Origin: Ailanthus altissimus
Lineage: Eukaryota; Streptophyta; Magnoliopsida; Sapindales; Simaroubaceae
Assembly: GCA_946807835.1 (NCBI GenBank)
Contig: OX327702.1
Span: 14,756,001 to 14,820,000 of the forward strand
DNA: 64,000 nt
Direction: 5' to 3'
Shown: positions 44,711 to 56,777 of the stretch, piece after piece
Layout of the letters: each line of letters begins with the position of its first letter
Position numbering within the stretch: position 1 is the stretch's first letter
Translations under genes and position numbers: made by a program
Notes under the pieces: generated by a model
The model's input: the letters and a program-made list of their open reading frames with translations, nothing else
Databases searched by the model: none
What the model was told of the DNA's origin: nothing

Positions 44711-47034
44711 TTGGATAAGCACTTTCAGTTTGAATCTACAACATTCAGTGTATTTGAAATTAAAAATTATTAGTGAATTTTCACAAGAGGTGTCAAAGAC
44801 TCTTTGTTGGAAGTAAATGATAGATTAATCAAACAATCATGATTTCTTAATTCATTGGTGAAAAATATCTGAATTATTAATATCGTAAATACTAATTGTT
44901 AGATTAGATGATGCAAGAATAACGCACATGAAAATTGTTTTATCTAATGGTTGGATATTATATTTTGACTTATCAATGACTTGCTTCTTACCTTTAAATT
45001 CACTCGTTATCTTCTCATTACCCATATTTTTTGTCTAGGTAGATAATAAGCCAAAATTGAATTGCCACTAGCCTTGGGTAATTGGCCTAATTACTTGAAT
45101 TTTAAGATTAATTCATTAATTGAAGAAAAGTGAGGGCTATGCTGATGGGAGTTTCAAGTTTCTCGAGACTACTAAGGACTTGCCTACAATTAGTGAGTTC
45201 AGATATTAACATACATCCCCATTTTTTCTTTTGTAAATATTTATTAAAATGTAGTTGTATGTATTAGCTTCTGATTAAGCTTTTACAAGTTTCCTTTGTT
45301 CCATTTCAATTATTGTTATTCCTGTTTCAAACTACTTGTACTTGATCAATGAAAATGGCTATCAAGTATTATCATAATCAATTATACTTTCATATTATAA
45401 GAATGTTAAAAGATTTTCTTCCATGAATATATTGTACACTTCTAATGCAGTGGAAAATTTTCTTCTTTTGCGGTGACTTCAAATATTCATTGCTTGCGCA
45501 TCATGATGAATTGCATAGTGGTGAGACTTATTTCCTCTATCATATTTTCTACTATTTGAAATTAAAGACCAGGTCGAAACTTCTTTATCAAGTTCTTTTA
45601 AAATAAATTATTTTACCACAACTTCTATATTCAGAATTTATTTCTGTGGTGAGAAAAATGTGTGAAGAATTGAACTTTATGCTATAGTTATTACAGCTTA
45701 CCAAAGAATATTTTATTGTTTCACACATCATAGTTATTAAAGTACTTGACAAGATCTTTTCCAATCACTTTCTTATCTTGATTTCCATTAAAGATACCCT
45801 AATAAAGTTATTGTGGCAGTTGAATTACTGTTTTTTCATGTATATGACATATATAATGGTTCATCTAACTGTGGTTTTGAATTTTTTATTCTTATTTTTT
45901 TTGTATTTTTTATGGAGTTAAATATTAACATCATTACTTCATGTCAATTATTTTTAGGCGATAACTTATCAATATTATCTTTGGAAAATGATCAACTCTA
46001 CAATAAATAATAGACAAAGAATTCGAGCTGGTGGAAAACATTGTTGAGGTTTATTTTCAGATTAGGAACTAGATACTATTATATTATCAAGATCTATTAA
46101 CTTCTTGAAATGAATGTATTCCACTTTTGTATTTGTTGCATTCTTCTACAATTTGCTAATTATTTGAGATAACATAAAGCATAGAATTGAACTATAGACA
46201 CACCCATTATAAGGGTTGCATCTTATTGCTAGGGTAACATTGTTATGAAAGATTCATTTAACACACACACACACACGTATATGCTAGTCTAATTATTTAG
46301 ATGTTGTGAATATGGAAGTGAACGTGGAAACTTCATAGCAAGTAATGTTCAAAATTTATAATATTATCCACTGCTTCTTAAGAAGTTATTATTTCATAAT
46401 TTGTTCATAGTAGTTGCAACTTGGTACTCATTTATAAAATCTGCATGTACAATTAAGGATTTGTTTATTCACTTAAAATTTTATTGAATTTGATTTCTAA
46501 TGCATCTTACTTTATGCTATGTTTGAAGCATTTGACAGAGTAAGAGGAGAAATACCTCCTTATTTATCTAGCATTGATTTGTATACCTCAAAATTTTGAA
46601 CAAGCTAGTAAAGCTATGCAGGAGCTTTAGAACATCCCATTACCATCATCTGATCAATAAAGCATGCATAGAGTGGATGAATTTGCTCTCACTTGTTACA
46701 AGTGGTGTGAATGACAGAGAGATTACACTAAAGATGACATTACGTCGATACGTGATGATGGGGCATTTATGTGTTTAACTAATTTTCAAACTTTGGGATG
46801 TTTTGAAATACTGTATTTCTTAATGATTTTGTTTGAGATATTTAGCAATATATATGAAACTAAGTTTGGATGCTTTCACAATTATAATTTTATTTATTTA
46901 TTTAAATAAATAAATAAAATTATATTTACTTAGATGTGGTATTTATATATAGAATTGTAGTTTATAAATAAATTCAAAATGCTATTCCAATAATTCAAAT
47001 TTGAAATTATTAAAAAAATATTTTAAATTAAATA
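44711..47034. other. AT-rich right half of CACTA element
   Basis: No recognised gene. Contains an (AC)8 run at 46261-46276 and a TTTATTTAAATAAATAAA palindrome near 46893-46912. The stretch 46570-46780 reads in places like exon sequence (LPSSDQ, VDEFALTC), but I could not assign a family. Confidence 0.4.
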
Positions 47035-47315
47035 CAAAATTTCTGATACCATGGTATCAGCAATTTACTGATACCACAGTGTCAGTGATTTACTGATACT
47101 ACGGTGTCAAAAATTTACTGATACCATGGTATCAGAGAATCATTGATACCACAACGTTAGCGATTTACTAATACTATATTATCAGATATACACTGACACT
47201 GTAAATTGTGTCAATAATTTTATAGCTCGAGTAACACTGACACTATGAAGCAGTGTGAATGAAACCATTCACTGATGCTAACTTAGCGTCAGTAAAGGCC
47301 ATTTTTGTAGTAGTG
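47035..47315 (-). repeat. CACTA right end and subterminal repeats
   Basis: At least six units of the type TTACTGATACCATGGTATCA (for example 47041-47140) with variants, ending in the terminal repeat CATTTTTGTAGTAGTG. Several units are palindromic (GATACCATGGTATC). They mirror 40098-40205. Confidence 0.85.
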
Positions 47316-48607
47316 ACATCTCGAGGGATTCTGAAATAATTATTCTATTTTGTTGGAATTTATTGGATCGAATTACTCAATCCAGTCTGCTATCCTAGTG
47401 CTCAATGAGTACACTTCATATTGTAAGACTCTCTAGGTCTACACCTAATTTTTCATATGGAGCTCCTCCATACGTTCGTGAACTATTGATGCCCCACACA
47501 CACATTACGGATATTAAAAATCAGTGTATTAAACCATATAAGTTGAGGTTATTGCATATTTGTATAATCCCTCAATCATTTATATCTTGGAAGAGCAGAG
47601 ATATAGATCATCACCGTCAAATCTCTATTTGCTCAACTATTAGCTTATCTCTAGATTTATATTTTCTTAAAAAATATCCACAAACACTTTTGTGATATTG
47701 TTTAGTGTTTATGGATATTGTTTATCCCTCTGAAATGTATTTTTTGAGGTTTATGCTTGTGGCCACAAGACTTTCTAAAATACAATCTTGGAGCATCAGG
47801 ATATACAACCCACTCATATGAGCTGATGGATCTCATATGTACGCAAACCGAACTCCATAAGCATCGGACCATACCCAGCGATATACAGTGGTCAGACCAT
47901 AAAAGGTCTCTAACATGTGTGAAACCAAAGTATGGTGGATCACTCACAAGCCCACCGTGGCGCTAAGGTCAAAGGACCACAAATACTACTCAACTCGGAA
48001 AACCTTCTATTGACAGCTTTATGAGATGTATATTGAAGGTCTTTGTGAATCTGTTCAATATCTAGTCCTCACTGAATACCTATATATCTATACAAACTTT
48101 CACTAAGCTTATAGTTTACTAAGACAAACCATCTGGACCATCCAGATATAGACATACACTAATCTATATTAATGGGTTCAACTGATAGACCCGCATCGAT
48201 GAAATTAGATCAAGAACATTATGTTTGAGAACATACTTGCATAATAACATTTCTTAGCATCATCTGCAACATTTTGTAGCTATGTCATTATAAATATACT
48301 CTCAGGTCATTGTCCTATTTCAGACAAGGTTCTAACTATTTAGATTTTGCTAACTCTATTAATCTGCTAACTCTTAGCACCATTAACTCTTAGTACCTTT
48401 AACTATTAGCTGCTAACTCTTAGCACTGATATAAACTCCTTTAGACCATATCTAAACTCCTTCAGATTATACAATGTCTAAAATATTACAAGCATCTTAC
48501 CATTTATTATAAATAATATTAACGATTTTATTAGAAATGATAATTGTATAAATACTATCATTAAATATTTATACCTAATGGGATGGTACGTAAGCACAAA
48601 TCCAACA

Positions 48608-49800
48608 ATAAAGATTAAATATATAAGTTCAAATTACACTATGAACACTTAGACTTTACCTAGAAACCTTTTGATCTTTCTCTCTTTAATTTATCACTTC
48701 TCTTAAACTTATGCTATTTTCATCTTTCTTTTAATCACTCTTTGCAAAGAATTTCTTTTTTTTCCTTAGGCTAAGGGTATTGCATTTAAATACTTTTCTT
48801 TGTCTTTTCGGAATGTACCCTTAAACTTAGATTAATAAGTACCATCAAAACTTACTGCTTTTACTACAATACCCTTTTCATTTACAACTACAACCTTTTT
48901 CTTTTTAATAGTATTTCTAAGTAAACTCAAGGTTTATGGTGTTAGGGTCATTTTAGGATTAATAAGCTTAAAGTCATGAGGCTTGTAATGTGGATAAATA
49001 GAAAAACAAAATGGGTATTCAAGCTCAAAAGAGGTAACTATGGATAAATATACATCTAAGGTAGGCTAAAAAGGTTTAAGCGATCCAAAGATAGCCAAAT
49101 ATCATTTCCCTATTCATCTGTTTCTTAGGATTTCACCTCAGATACTAATCAAGCAAGGTCTAGAGTGTTGATCCTCAAGACTGTAGTGTACTACTTAAGC
49201 ATAAGTGGTTCTAAGCAAAAAATTCAACCAATTGTTTGATCAAACAAAGCAGTTAACGTACCCACTACTTATCGCACTTCTTATTCCCGCCAACCCGTTT
49301 CTCTTTGCCAATTAATACATGCTTAATTCAATGTGCTTAAGAATAAGTGATAAAAAATAAGGTCAAAATAAGTTCAAGATTCATGATATTAGAGTTATCT
49401 CCAGCAACTATTGTTTCCTAAAGACTTGTGAAAATAAATTTAGCCAATATTCTATTTCTTATCATGGACTAATGATCATCTTCTCAACCAAAACTTAACA
49501 CTAATAAACATATATTTACCCCACAAGATAATTAATCAATATAAACAACAAAATAAACACAAGAAAGTGTTTTCCACCCTCAAATTTAAATTAGACATTG
49601 TCATTATTGTCTGAAAATAAAGAATCGAGTATAAGATACTTCCTTGATAATTGATTTTGAAGCATTCTTGTCTCTATTAGATGTGACTGCGATTTTCTTT
49701 ACTCCTAATGCTTGTGCTACTTCTTTGAATGCTTGACTTGTTGTTTTATTCTGATAAGAAAAGACACTAAAGTAACTAAAACTAAAACTAAAGTAAATCT
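48608..49800 (-). other. Athila-D 3' non-coding region
   Basis: AT-rich, with no gene. On the minus strand TTTAAATTTGAGGGTGGAAA (49573-49592) is a decayed form of the AAGTTTGGGGGTGG tract. The sequence at 48613-48660 aligns with 30500-30560 of PTP-like copy C, showing related 3' regions. Confidence 0.55.
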
Positions 49801-50329
49801 AAAATCAAAATTACTTGGGTTGCTTCTTAAGAAGCGCTTGATTTAACATTATCGACTTGACGGAGCTTTCTTCCATTCTTATGGTGGATCAAAGGTGATG
49901 ATGGAAGAATCTTTGTATGTGAGCTTGCTAGGCTTGCTCTCTTTCAACTTTCATATCTTTTCAATTAGACTTATGGCATCAACTTTTACTTCATTCTCTT
50001 TGTACTTCTCCATAAATATTTGAATCTTAGACCAAGAAAGTGGTTCTTTTATGCCATTCTCTTTGATTCTTTCATCACGATGCTTCTCTTTCTTCTTTTT
50101 TTACTCTTCATATACTTTAACATCTTCTTTCAAATATGAGGATTCAATGTATCCATGCTTTTGAGCTATTTGGCATTTGGGTTCACTATATTAATGTTAC
50201 AGCAGTCTTCATTCTCAGAATCCAACTTAATCTCTTTGAAGACTTTGAATGTCACTATGTCATCTTTCACCTTCATGGTCAACTGCACTTTTTAACCATC
50301 GATAACTATATATCCCATGGCTGAAAAAG
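49801..50329 (-). pseudogene. Athila-D protease C-terminal part and pol end motif
   Basis: From 50329 leftwards the minus strand continues the protease that breaks off at 58927: GYIVIDG, a stop, KVQLTMKVKDDIVTFKVFKE and IKLDSENEDCCNINIVNP. After a poorly readable stretch of about 250 bp it shows AAGCGCTTCTTAAGAAGCAA (49822-49841 minus), a form of the AAGCGCTTCTTGGGAGGCAA text that follows the stop codon of Athila pol. RT, RNase H and integrase are absent between the two, so a deletion of several kb has joined protease to the pol end. Confidence 0.75.
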
Positions 50330-52498
50330 TGTTAGGGCCGGTGCTTATATGCTATCCCTGAATGTATATATATTTGTGTATTTATACAAGTGTATATTCC
50401 CATTAAATCGCTAATACCCATTTATATAGTACTATACAATGTAACGTTATAGAAATTGTACAATCTGAAGGAGTTCAAATTAGATCTAAAGGAGTTTAGA
50501 TAAGGGCTCATAGTTAGCTATGCTAAGAGATATAAATGCTAAATGTTAGCATAGCTAAGTGTTGCTAATTATAATAGTTAGCAAATAAAAGAGTTGGAGC
50601 CTTGTTTATAATGGTACATAGACGTAGGAATATACCAGTAACTATATAGTTGCAAGAGTTGCAATTGGGTGCCAGGAAATGCTAGTTACGCAAATATGTT
50701 CTCGAATAATTATCCCTGATCTATTTCTGCCGATGTGGGTCTATCGGTGGATACTTTTATATATAGATCAACATATGTCATAGCTATAATGTATAGATGG
50801 TCGTTCCTAGTCGACTGTGAGCTTGGAGCTTGTATTGGCATATGGGTATCTAATTAGGACTGGATATAAGACAGACTCATGAATGCCTCTTATAGACACC
50901 CTATATAAGCCGTCAACGAAGGGTCCTCTCGAGTTGAGTAGTATATGTGGTCCTTTGACTTGAGTACCACGGTGGGCTTATAAGTGATCCACCATACTTT
51001 GGTTCCACGTATGTCACAGACCTTTCATAGTGTGATTGCTAGGTGTTGCTAGGTATAGTTTGATACTTATAGAGTCTGGTGCGTACAGATATGAGATTCG
51101 TCAGCTTGCATAGGGAGTTTGATATCTAAATGCTTTGAGACTGTATTTTAGAAAGTCTTGTGGCCACAAGCATTAATCCCGGAAAAGAGTTCCACCAGGG
51201 TGGAACAATATGGCAAAAGAGTTTGTACATATTGTTCATTGAGATACTAATGTGGAGATAAGACATGGATAAGCACTAGGAGATTTGACGGTGATAATCT
51301 ATATCCCCACACATTTAGGATATCATGACGAAATGACTATACGTATGTGTTGTAACCTCAGCTTGTATGGTTGAAGGCTCTGATTTGTAATATCCATGAC
51401 GTGTGTACGAGGCATTGCTCACGAACTCATTGAATAGTTTCATTTGACGAATCGGGCGTAGACTTAGGGAGTCCTGCGATATGGAGTGTACTTGTTGTAC
51501 ACTGGAGCAGTGTTCCGAATTAAATTGTTTAATCCAGCAATATTTAGTACTACCACAAAAATGCGTACGTGTCTGTATTTAAGTGTTAAATATAACAATT
51601 AGTTAATAATTGTTATTTACTAATTGTATATGGACACGTGACGCATTATGGACCCTCAGTTGAGTTTATCCAAGTGTGGGATTTAATGGGACCCACTAGG
51701 GGTATACTTGGTAACTATTTATAAGAAGCAAAATAATCATTTCACATATTGATTATTTAGTTGTTAAATAATCAAAATATCTCATTATTTTATTATATTA
51801 TATATTATTGTGTTATATAATATAATATTTATATTATTATTATATTTGGGTGCCAAAAGTTGGCACCCATTATTATTATTATATAATATAGTATATTTAT
51901 ATTATATTATTATATTATTATTTTATTATATATATATAATGAGATGGTGTGTGAAATTGGAGATTTGAGAAAGTGTGTACATTTTGCTGAGAATGAGAAG
52001 TGTGTGTGTTTTTGGGAGAAACGAAAATGGAGAAGTAAAAAGGGAGAAGGAAATGGCATTGAAAAAGAATAAGAAAAAAAAGAAATTGTTTCATTTTTTC
52101 TATAGTGCCAAATGAAGTAATTGTGAATTGCTTCAATTTTTATTTTCTATCTTTTTAGAGAAAATGAAGAAAACACACTACTGACCATTTTGGAGTTTAA
52201 GAGTTAAACCTATTGCTATATATAGGGCTACTGTTCTAGCTCACCAAGTCCACCATGTTAGTGACTAGAACTGCCCACGAGTTGGTCTTCATGCGGACTT
52301 TGAAGAAATACATGTATAACGTTACACGTTAATGTGAGTTCTCAACCTTTACTAATATATTAATGTGATTAATATATTTATTTATTGTGTTTATTGTATA
52401 ATTTATGCTTTTGCTGCATTAAATTTGTATGTGAAATGTATTTTAGGTAATAAGCACAATTGCGCATGCATACACCCATATGTATTAAATCCCTAATA
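50330..52498 (+). repeat. copia-3 5' LTR
   Basis: It starts TGTTAGGGCCGGTGCTTATA and ends AAATCCCTAATA (2169 bp). Nearly collinear with the 3' LTR. It contains the conserved block ATGACGTGTGTACGAGGCAT (about 51397-51416) and an AT-rich palindrome with a GC core (51790-51910). Confidence 0.92.
51790..51910. repeat. AT-rich palindrome with GGGTGCCAA core in LTR
   Basis: GGGTGCCAA, loop AAG, TTGGCACCC (51848-51868), flanked on both sides by TTATTATATAATATA-type sequence that can extend the stem imperfectly to about 110 bp. The same structure is present in the 3' LTR at 58200-58350 (core 58288-58309, loop ATAG). It resembles a foldback MITE or a stem-loop of the LTR RNA. The solo LTRs at 19460 and 31740 do not show this core. 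Confidence 0.8.
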
Positions 52499-52502
52499 AT
52501 AA

Positions 52503-52515
52503 TGGTATCATAGCC
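52503..52515 (+). other. Primer-binding site, initiator Met tRNA
   Basis: TGGTATCATAGCC, 4 bp after the LTR. It matches TGGTATCAGAGCC with one change. Confidence 0.85.
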
Positions 52516-52614
52516 ATTTATGACATATATGGATGTTGTTTGAGTGAATGGATGCAAAAGGTTGAATGTAAATGGCGCGTGTCAAGTGTTGAAACGGGTA
52601 TGCCAAATGGAGGT

Positions 52615-52860
52615 ACACTGGGCGCTGTAGCGCCAAGGGGCTAGCGCCGCAGCGCTAGAGGTTCGACTTCCCAGCGCTACATCATTGAAGGCCTGGTGTT
52701 AGGAGTTCTTTCTCCTAGAGAATGGGGCGTCAGCGAGCCCAAGCTGGGGTGCTGAGATTTTGGAATTTGTGCCCCAACAGTAAAGCACGAGCGCCGTAGT
52801 GCTAGAGATTTGACCTTCCAGCGTTGCAGTGAGGTGAGTTGGCACCACAGTGGTGTACTA
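52615..52860 (+). repeat. GC-rich GGCGCT/AGCGCC palindrome cluster
   Basis: Contains GGCGCTGTAGCGCC (52620-52633), TAGCGCCGCAGCGCTA (52642-52657), CCAGCGCTAC, GAGCGCCGTAGTGCTA (52789-52804) and CCAGCGTTGCAG. Each is an inverted repeat of 5-6 bp arms around 2-4 bases. It stands out in an AT-rich leader. Confidence 0.75.
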
Positions 52861-52966
52861 TTCACTTGAACAGTAGCACATGAACAGCAAAGTTGTTACT
52901 GTTCACAACTACAATTTTTTTGAACAATGTTTCAAAATTAATTTTGCATGTGTAGATTTATGAGAT

Positions 52967-53052
52967 GTAGTGATATAAGTTATCAGTCTACATTATAAAT
53001 TAGGGTTTATAAGATGCAGTGATAAGAATTATCGGTCTGCATGATAAACCAG
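52967..53052 (+). repeat. 45-bp direct duplication in copia-3 leader
   Basis: AGATGTAGTGATATAAGTTA... and AGATGCAGTGATAAGAATTA... repeat with a period of about 45 bp, both followed by TCAGTCTACAT or TCGGTCTGCAT. Confidence 0.7.
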
Positions 53053-53278
53053 AATTAATTTTTCTGCGTTGATAACCATAACGGGAGCCCTACTGGTAAG
53101 GGTTAGTTGTGCGTACATAGAAAAAATTAATTAATTGAGTATCACCCTTCTTAGGAGAATGGGGACCAAGAATACAAAAATCTCTCTTAATTAGATTGAA
53201 GAATATTATATAATGAGATAATATTTTATTCTGATCCGTCTTGTTAATACGGTGTTAGACGAGTCATGTCGGCCTTTT

Positions 53279-53574
53279 TCCAATATTGCTACAGCGTGAG
53301 GGATTTAGTCAGTTGGGCTTGGACTATTCCGGTTAAACATGAGATGAGGCAAATATATGTAAAAGTATTGCCCAGTATTACTATAGCGTGAGGGTAGTAT
53401 CGGTAGCATATATTTAATCATTGACAAGTTAATCATGAATACACTTACCCAATATTGCTACAATGTAAGGATAAGGTGTATTCAGGATCAAGTGTTAAGA
53501 GTTACATGAGATGCAATTGACAATTATTGTCTACCTGTTCGGTTTACAAAGGCCAATATTGCTATAGCGTGAGG
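53279..53574 (+). repeat. Four spaced copies of CCAATATTGCTACAGCGTGAGG
   Basis: Copies start at 53279, 53371, 53448 and 53552. The core AATATTGCTA.AGCGTGAGG is kept with 0-4 changes. The spacers (54-82 bp) are unrelated to each other. Function unknown; candidates are an RNA packaging or dimerisation signal or protein-binding sites. Confidence 0.8.
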
Positions 53575-53785
53575 CCCGAGTAAATTTCAATGGGATCTAC
53601 TTCTCACTATATAGTTTAAAAAGTTTAAACTATCATCTTCCCATTTGAGAGATTATCGGGATTATGTAAAGCAGTGAGAGGGCGTTTTAAATCAAAAATG
53701 TATAATTAGTATACCTATGATTTACAACGTTCTATTAGCGATTTAATAACCATTCCGCTTACATCTCCCGTAAGTTAGGTCTGTC

Positions 53786-54135
53786 AACTCTAATGGCCAC
53801 TAGGAACCAGTTGGTGTGCATAGTTGATGCAGTCCAACTCTAGGGTACTAAGAATTACTCTGACTGGTGGATGAATCTCAGAAATGTTCTAGATTCAAAA
53901 AATTCTGGATTTATTGTTGATTAGAGTTTGTCATAAGGTAATTCTAATAACACCTCTATAGAGGATTGAATAGAGATAGTATAGCCCTCTTTGTTAAGGG
54001 TGCTTCATCTTCTACTCCAAGTATATCTGGTAAGACCAGATGTATGAGGAAAAGAAGATGAGGCGGATACCCAGGATAAATCCTCAGAGGCTACATTTTT
54101 TCAAAGATTAATAAAAGAGCATGTAGATGGAAAGT
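53786..54135 (+). pseudogene. copia-3 gag remnant
   Basis: The frame from 53791 reads MATRNQLVCIVDAVQL, a stop, then GTKNYSDWWMNLRNVLDSKN and SGFIVD. The N-Y-x-D-W-x-x-N-L-R pattern is the start of copia gag. The rest is short and broken: KEDEADTQDKSSEATFFQRL around 54050-54110 and further stops. No zinc knuckle was found. Gag seems internally deleted. Confidence 0.7.
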
Positions 54136-56765
54136 GTTTCCAATATAGTATGGTTGGGTATTGGAAATTTCTCTACCCTACAAGCCTTATAATTGTCAGG
54201 AAGACTCCCACAGGTTTCTGTTTGACAAACATAAACATTTCTAGGGCATATGATGCCAGATCAAGCTGGGCATGAGATACCGCATGTCCTTCTCATATTT
54301 GCAATATGTTATAGGGATTAAGAGAGACTACAATGCAATAACTTATAGAACTAAAGTTGAATGGTGATTTCTTGAAGGTCCAAGTTGTTAGGCAACTTGA
54401 CTTACTTCTTATATACAATATAATAGTTGTATTGCATAATTAGTATGATGTTTTATTAGTTGAATTTCAATTAATAAATAGACATTATATACAATTGAAA
54501 ATGTCCGTAAATCGGAATCCTTAAATTATATGGAGCTGTGATATATAAGTTTGGTCATATAAGTATGAGACGCTTATCCGTCTAGTTAAGGATGATTGGA
54601 TTTGTAATCTGACCACAAAGACTTAACCAGTTTATGAATAATGATTCGCGTAGATGACCAAACATACTAGTATGTACGTCATACCCCTTCGATTAGATCG
54701 AGGTAGTGAATAAATTAATTGCAAGCTTTCCGTTTGTTTAAGGAGAATGAAATTCTTACTCATTATAGTCCTCCAGGTAATCCATAATATAATGATGTTT
54801 GGTTGAGGAGGAATCAAACTTTATTAGATATGGTCCGATTGATAATGAGTGTTACCGATCGATATCTGTGAGTATTTGCTCCAAAGTCAGCTGCTTATTA
54901 ATTAGAGTTCCACCAGAAACTGTTCATTCCATTTTGTATGAGATACAAATAGGAAGGAAACCGTTTCTTAAATATGTTAAGACTTAAGGTTGTCCTGCTT
55001 ATGTAAGAGTTATACAGTAGGGTATCTTATTTTTTAAGAGTTACTCAGCAAGATAAATAGCCCTAAGAGGCACCAGTATAGGTTCATTGTGTATCTTATG
55101 AATACAATAAGATACTAGTTCTATGATTTAGAGAAGCGAAATGTGTTTGTTTCTCGGTATACCACTATTTAAGAGGAAGAGTTTGTCATGGATCATAGGA
55201 ATCATAGAAAGATTCAGCTTGGTGAAGTCAATCTAGAAATCAATGAACCAATGATGAAAACTAAAGCTTAATTAAGCAGTGGCCTTTTAGCACACTTCCT
55301 CAATGGGTCAGAAAGAATTTCTAGGTCAACTTTTAGGTATAGTTGATGCTTAAAGGTGAACTTGGAGTTTTCTTGGTAGAAGAAAATAATCCTTTGACCT
55401 ATAAGGAGACAATGTTAGACATTGATTAGGGAAGCAGCAAGAAGCCATAAAAATAAATATTGACTCTATGTATCAGAATTAAGTCCGGGACTTGGTTAAG
55501 CTACCTGTGAAAATTGTTCTCATTAGTTGTAAAGGGTTTACAAAGAGGTAATGGGAGCCAGATGGAAGGTAGAGGCCTTCTAGGCTCTATATTGGTTCTA
55601 AAAAGGTAATCTTTAATAATTTGGGATCAAATAATAGGAAACCTTTGACCAATATTGATGCTAAAGTCAATTAGTATTTTATTGGCTCTTGCAACATATT
55701 ATGACTTTGAAGTTTGGCAGATGGATGTAAGGAGGGCATTCTGGAATGGATATCTCAAGTAAAAGATATTCATATAACAGCCTGAAAGTTTTACGTCTAG
55801 CCAGACTTCTACTCCAGTGTGCTTGAAAGGTCAGTGGGAGCACGATAGTCTTCTTGATGCTCTTTGTTGATGACATGCTGGTCATTGGGAATGATGTTAG
55901 TATGTTATAATCGGTGAGAAGTAACTCATAAGTATTTCTCCATAATGGATTTAGGAGAGGCTTCTTTTACACTAGGTATAAAGCTTTATAGAGATAGAGC
56001 TAGGAATCTGATAGTACTCTCCCAAATCATTTCACAATAATAGATTTGATATTCATCTTTCGAGGAGAGCATCTCTTCAGATGAAAGATGAGAGAGTTAG
56101 AGTGTCTAACACACCAGATACATTAGCTATTTAGAGATTGATATATGTTATGATGTGTTTGAGACCTGATATTAGTTTGGCTGTAAGAGTTACAAGCCAT
56201 TTTCACTCTGATTCAGGTAACCACCATTTGATAGTAGTTAAACATATCCTGAGGTACCTTAAGGGTACAAATGATACGTTTCTCAAATACAGAGAAAACG
56301 ACTTACGAATGAGAAGATGTATGAAGTTAGACTTCTAAATTAACCTAGATGATGGAGAGTCTACGTATGGGAATGTGCTTATTCTCAATAATACTAGAGG
56401 AGTTAAAATTACACCAAACTAGGATTCACTACTAATTTATATGAAACAACGGAAGCGACAATGAATATTCGTAGGTTTATCGCTGGCCTTGGAAGAGTTC
56501 CAACACAGATGGATTCTATCCCATAAGTTTATGCAAAATAATGCCGTTGTACAGGTCAAGATTTTAAAAGGACACCAATACTCTAATCATGTTGAGAAGA
56601 TTCTCATATGACTAGAGGGATCTTAGCTAAAGGAGATGTGATTATTTGTAGAAGTGTTCCATAAATAATTTAGCGGACGTAGTATCTAAGAGCTATGACT
56701 CTTAAAGTATTTATAAAACACGTAGAGTCGATGTGTATGAGATGCCATCAGGAATGGCACTAGAG
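54136..56765 (+). pseudogene. copia-3 pol remnant (integrase, RT, RNase H)
   Basis: Fragments in order: GAG-pre-integrase LGHISMRRLSVLVKD-like at 54553-54600; integrase pieces LRLDRGSE near 54690 (second Asp kept) and YNDVWLRRNQTLLDMVRLIM near 54791-54850, where the usual QQNG-ERRN has decayed; RT motif DFEVWQMDVRRAFWNGYL near 55703-55756 with the catalytic Asp; LFVDDMLVIGND near 55862-55896, an intact F-V-D-D active site; an open frame 56138-56338 (IYVMMCLRPDISLAVRVTSH and HLIVVKHILRYLKGTND); and RNase H and the C-terminus to EQVGDC just before the LTR. Large parts of integrase and the N-terminal RT are missing. Not functional. Confidence 0.8.
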
Positions 56766-56766
56766 C

Positions 56767-56777
56767 AAGTGGGAGAT
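56767..56777 (+). other. Polypurine tract of copia-3
   Basis: AAGTGGGAGAT lies directly before the 3' LTR, the standard copia form. Confidence 0.9.

Larger units (their letters stand above)
40021..47315. mobile_element. CACTA (En/Spm) DNA transposon carrying host gene fragments
   Basis: The ends are CACTACTACAAAAATG (40021) and, inverted, CATTTTTGTAGTAGTG (47315), a perfect 16-bp terminal inverted repeat beginning CACTA. It is flanked by ACA on both sides (40018-40020 and 47316-47318), the 3-bp duplication typical of the superfamily. Length 7295 bp. Both ends carry subterminal repeats. No transposase (TNP2-like) or TNPA-like frame was recognised. Instead the interior has a minisatellite with a hAT-type MITE, a DCAF13-type exon, a GatA fragment and a further GC-richer block. 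It is therefore a non-autonomous, Pack-type CACTA element. Confidence 0.92.
38951..48607 (-). repeat. copia solo LTR split by a CACTA element
   Basis: The minus strand starts TGTTGGATTTGTGCTTACGT at 48607 and ends GATTTCCAACA at 38951. Both flanks are ATAAA (38946-38950 and 48608-48612), a perfect target duplication. The LTR parts 38951-40017 and 47316-48607 together give about 2.36 kb, of the same family as copia-3. At the break, one side is CCCTCGAGATGT on the minus strand, matching CCCTCGGGATGT in the solo LTR at 32427. The CACTA element therefore jumped into an existing LTR. Confidence 0.9.
52516..53785 (+). other. copia-3 leader with iterated motifs
   Basis: A 1.27-kb leader without a gene. 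It contains a GC-rich palindrome cluster (52615-52860), a 45-bp direct duplication (52967-53052) and four copies of a 22-bp motif (53279-53574), annotated separately. Confidence 0.7.

Noticed and set aside
53279..53574. CRISPR-like array from evenly spaced 22-bp repeats
   Set aside because: Only four imperfect copies with unequal spacers, in a plant retrotransposon leader, with no cas genes.
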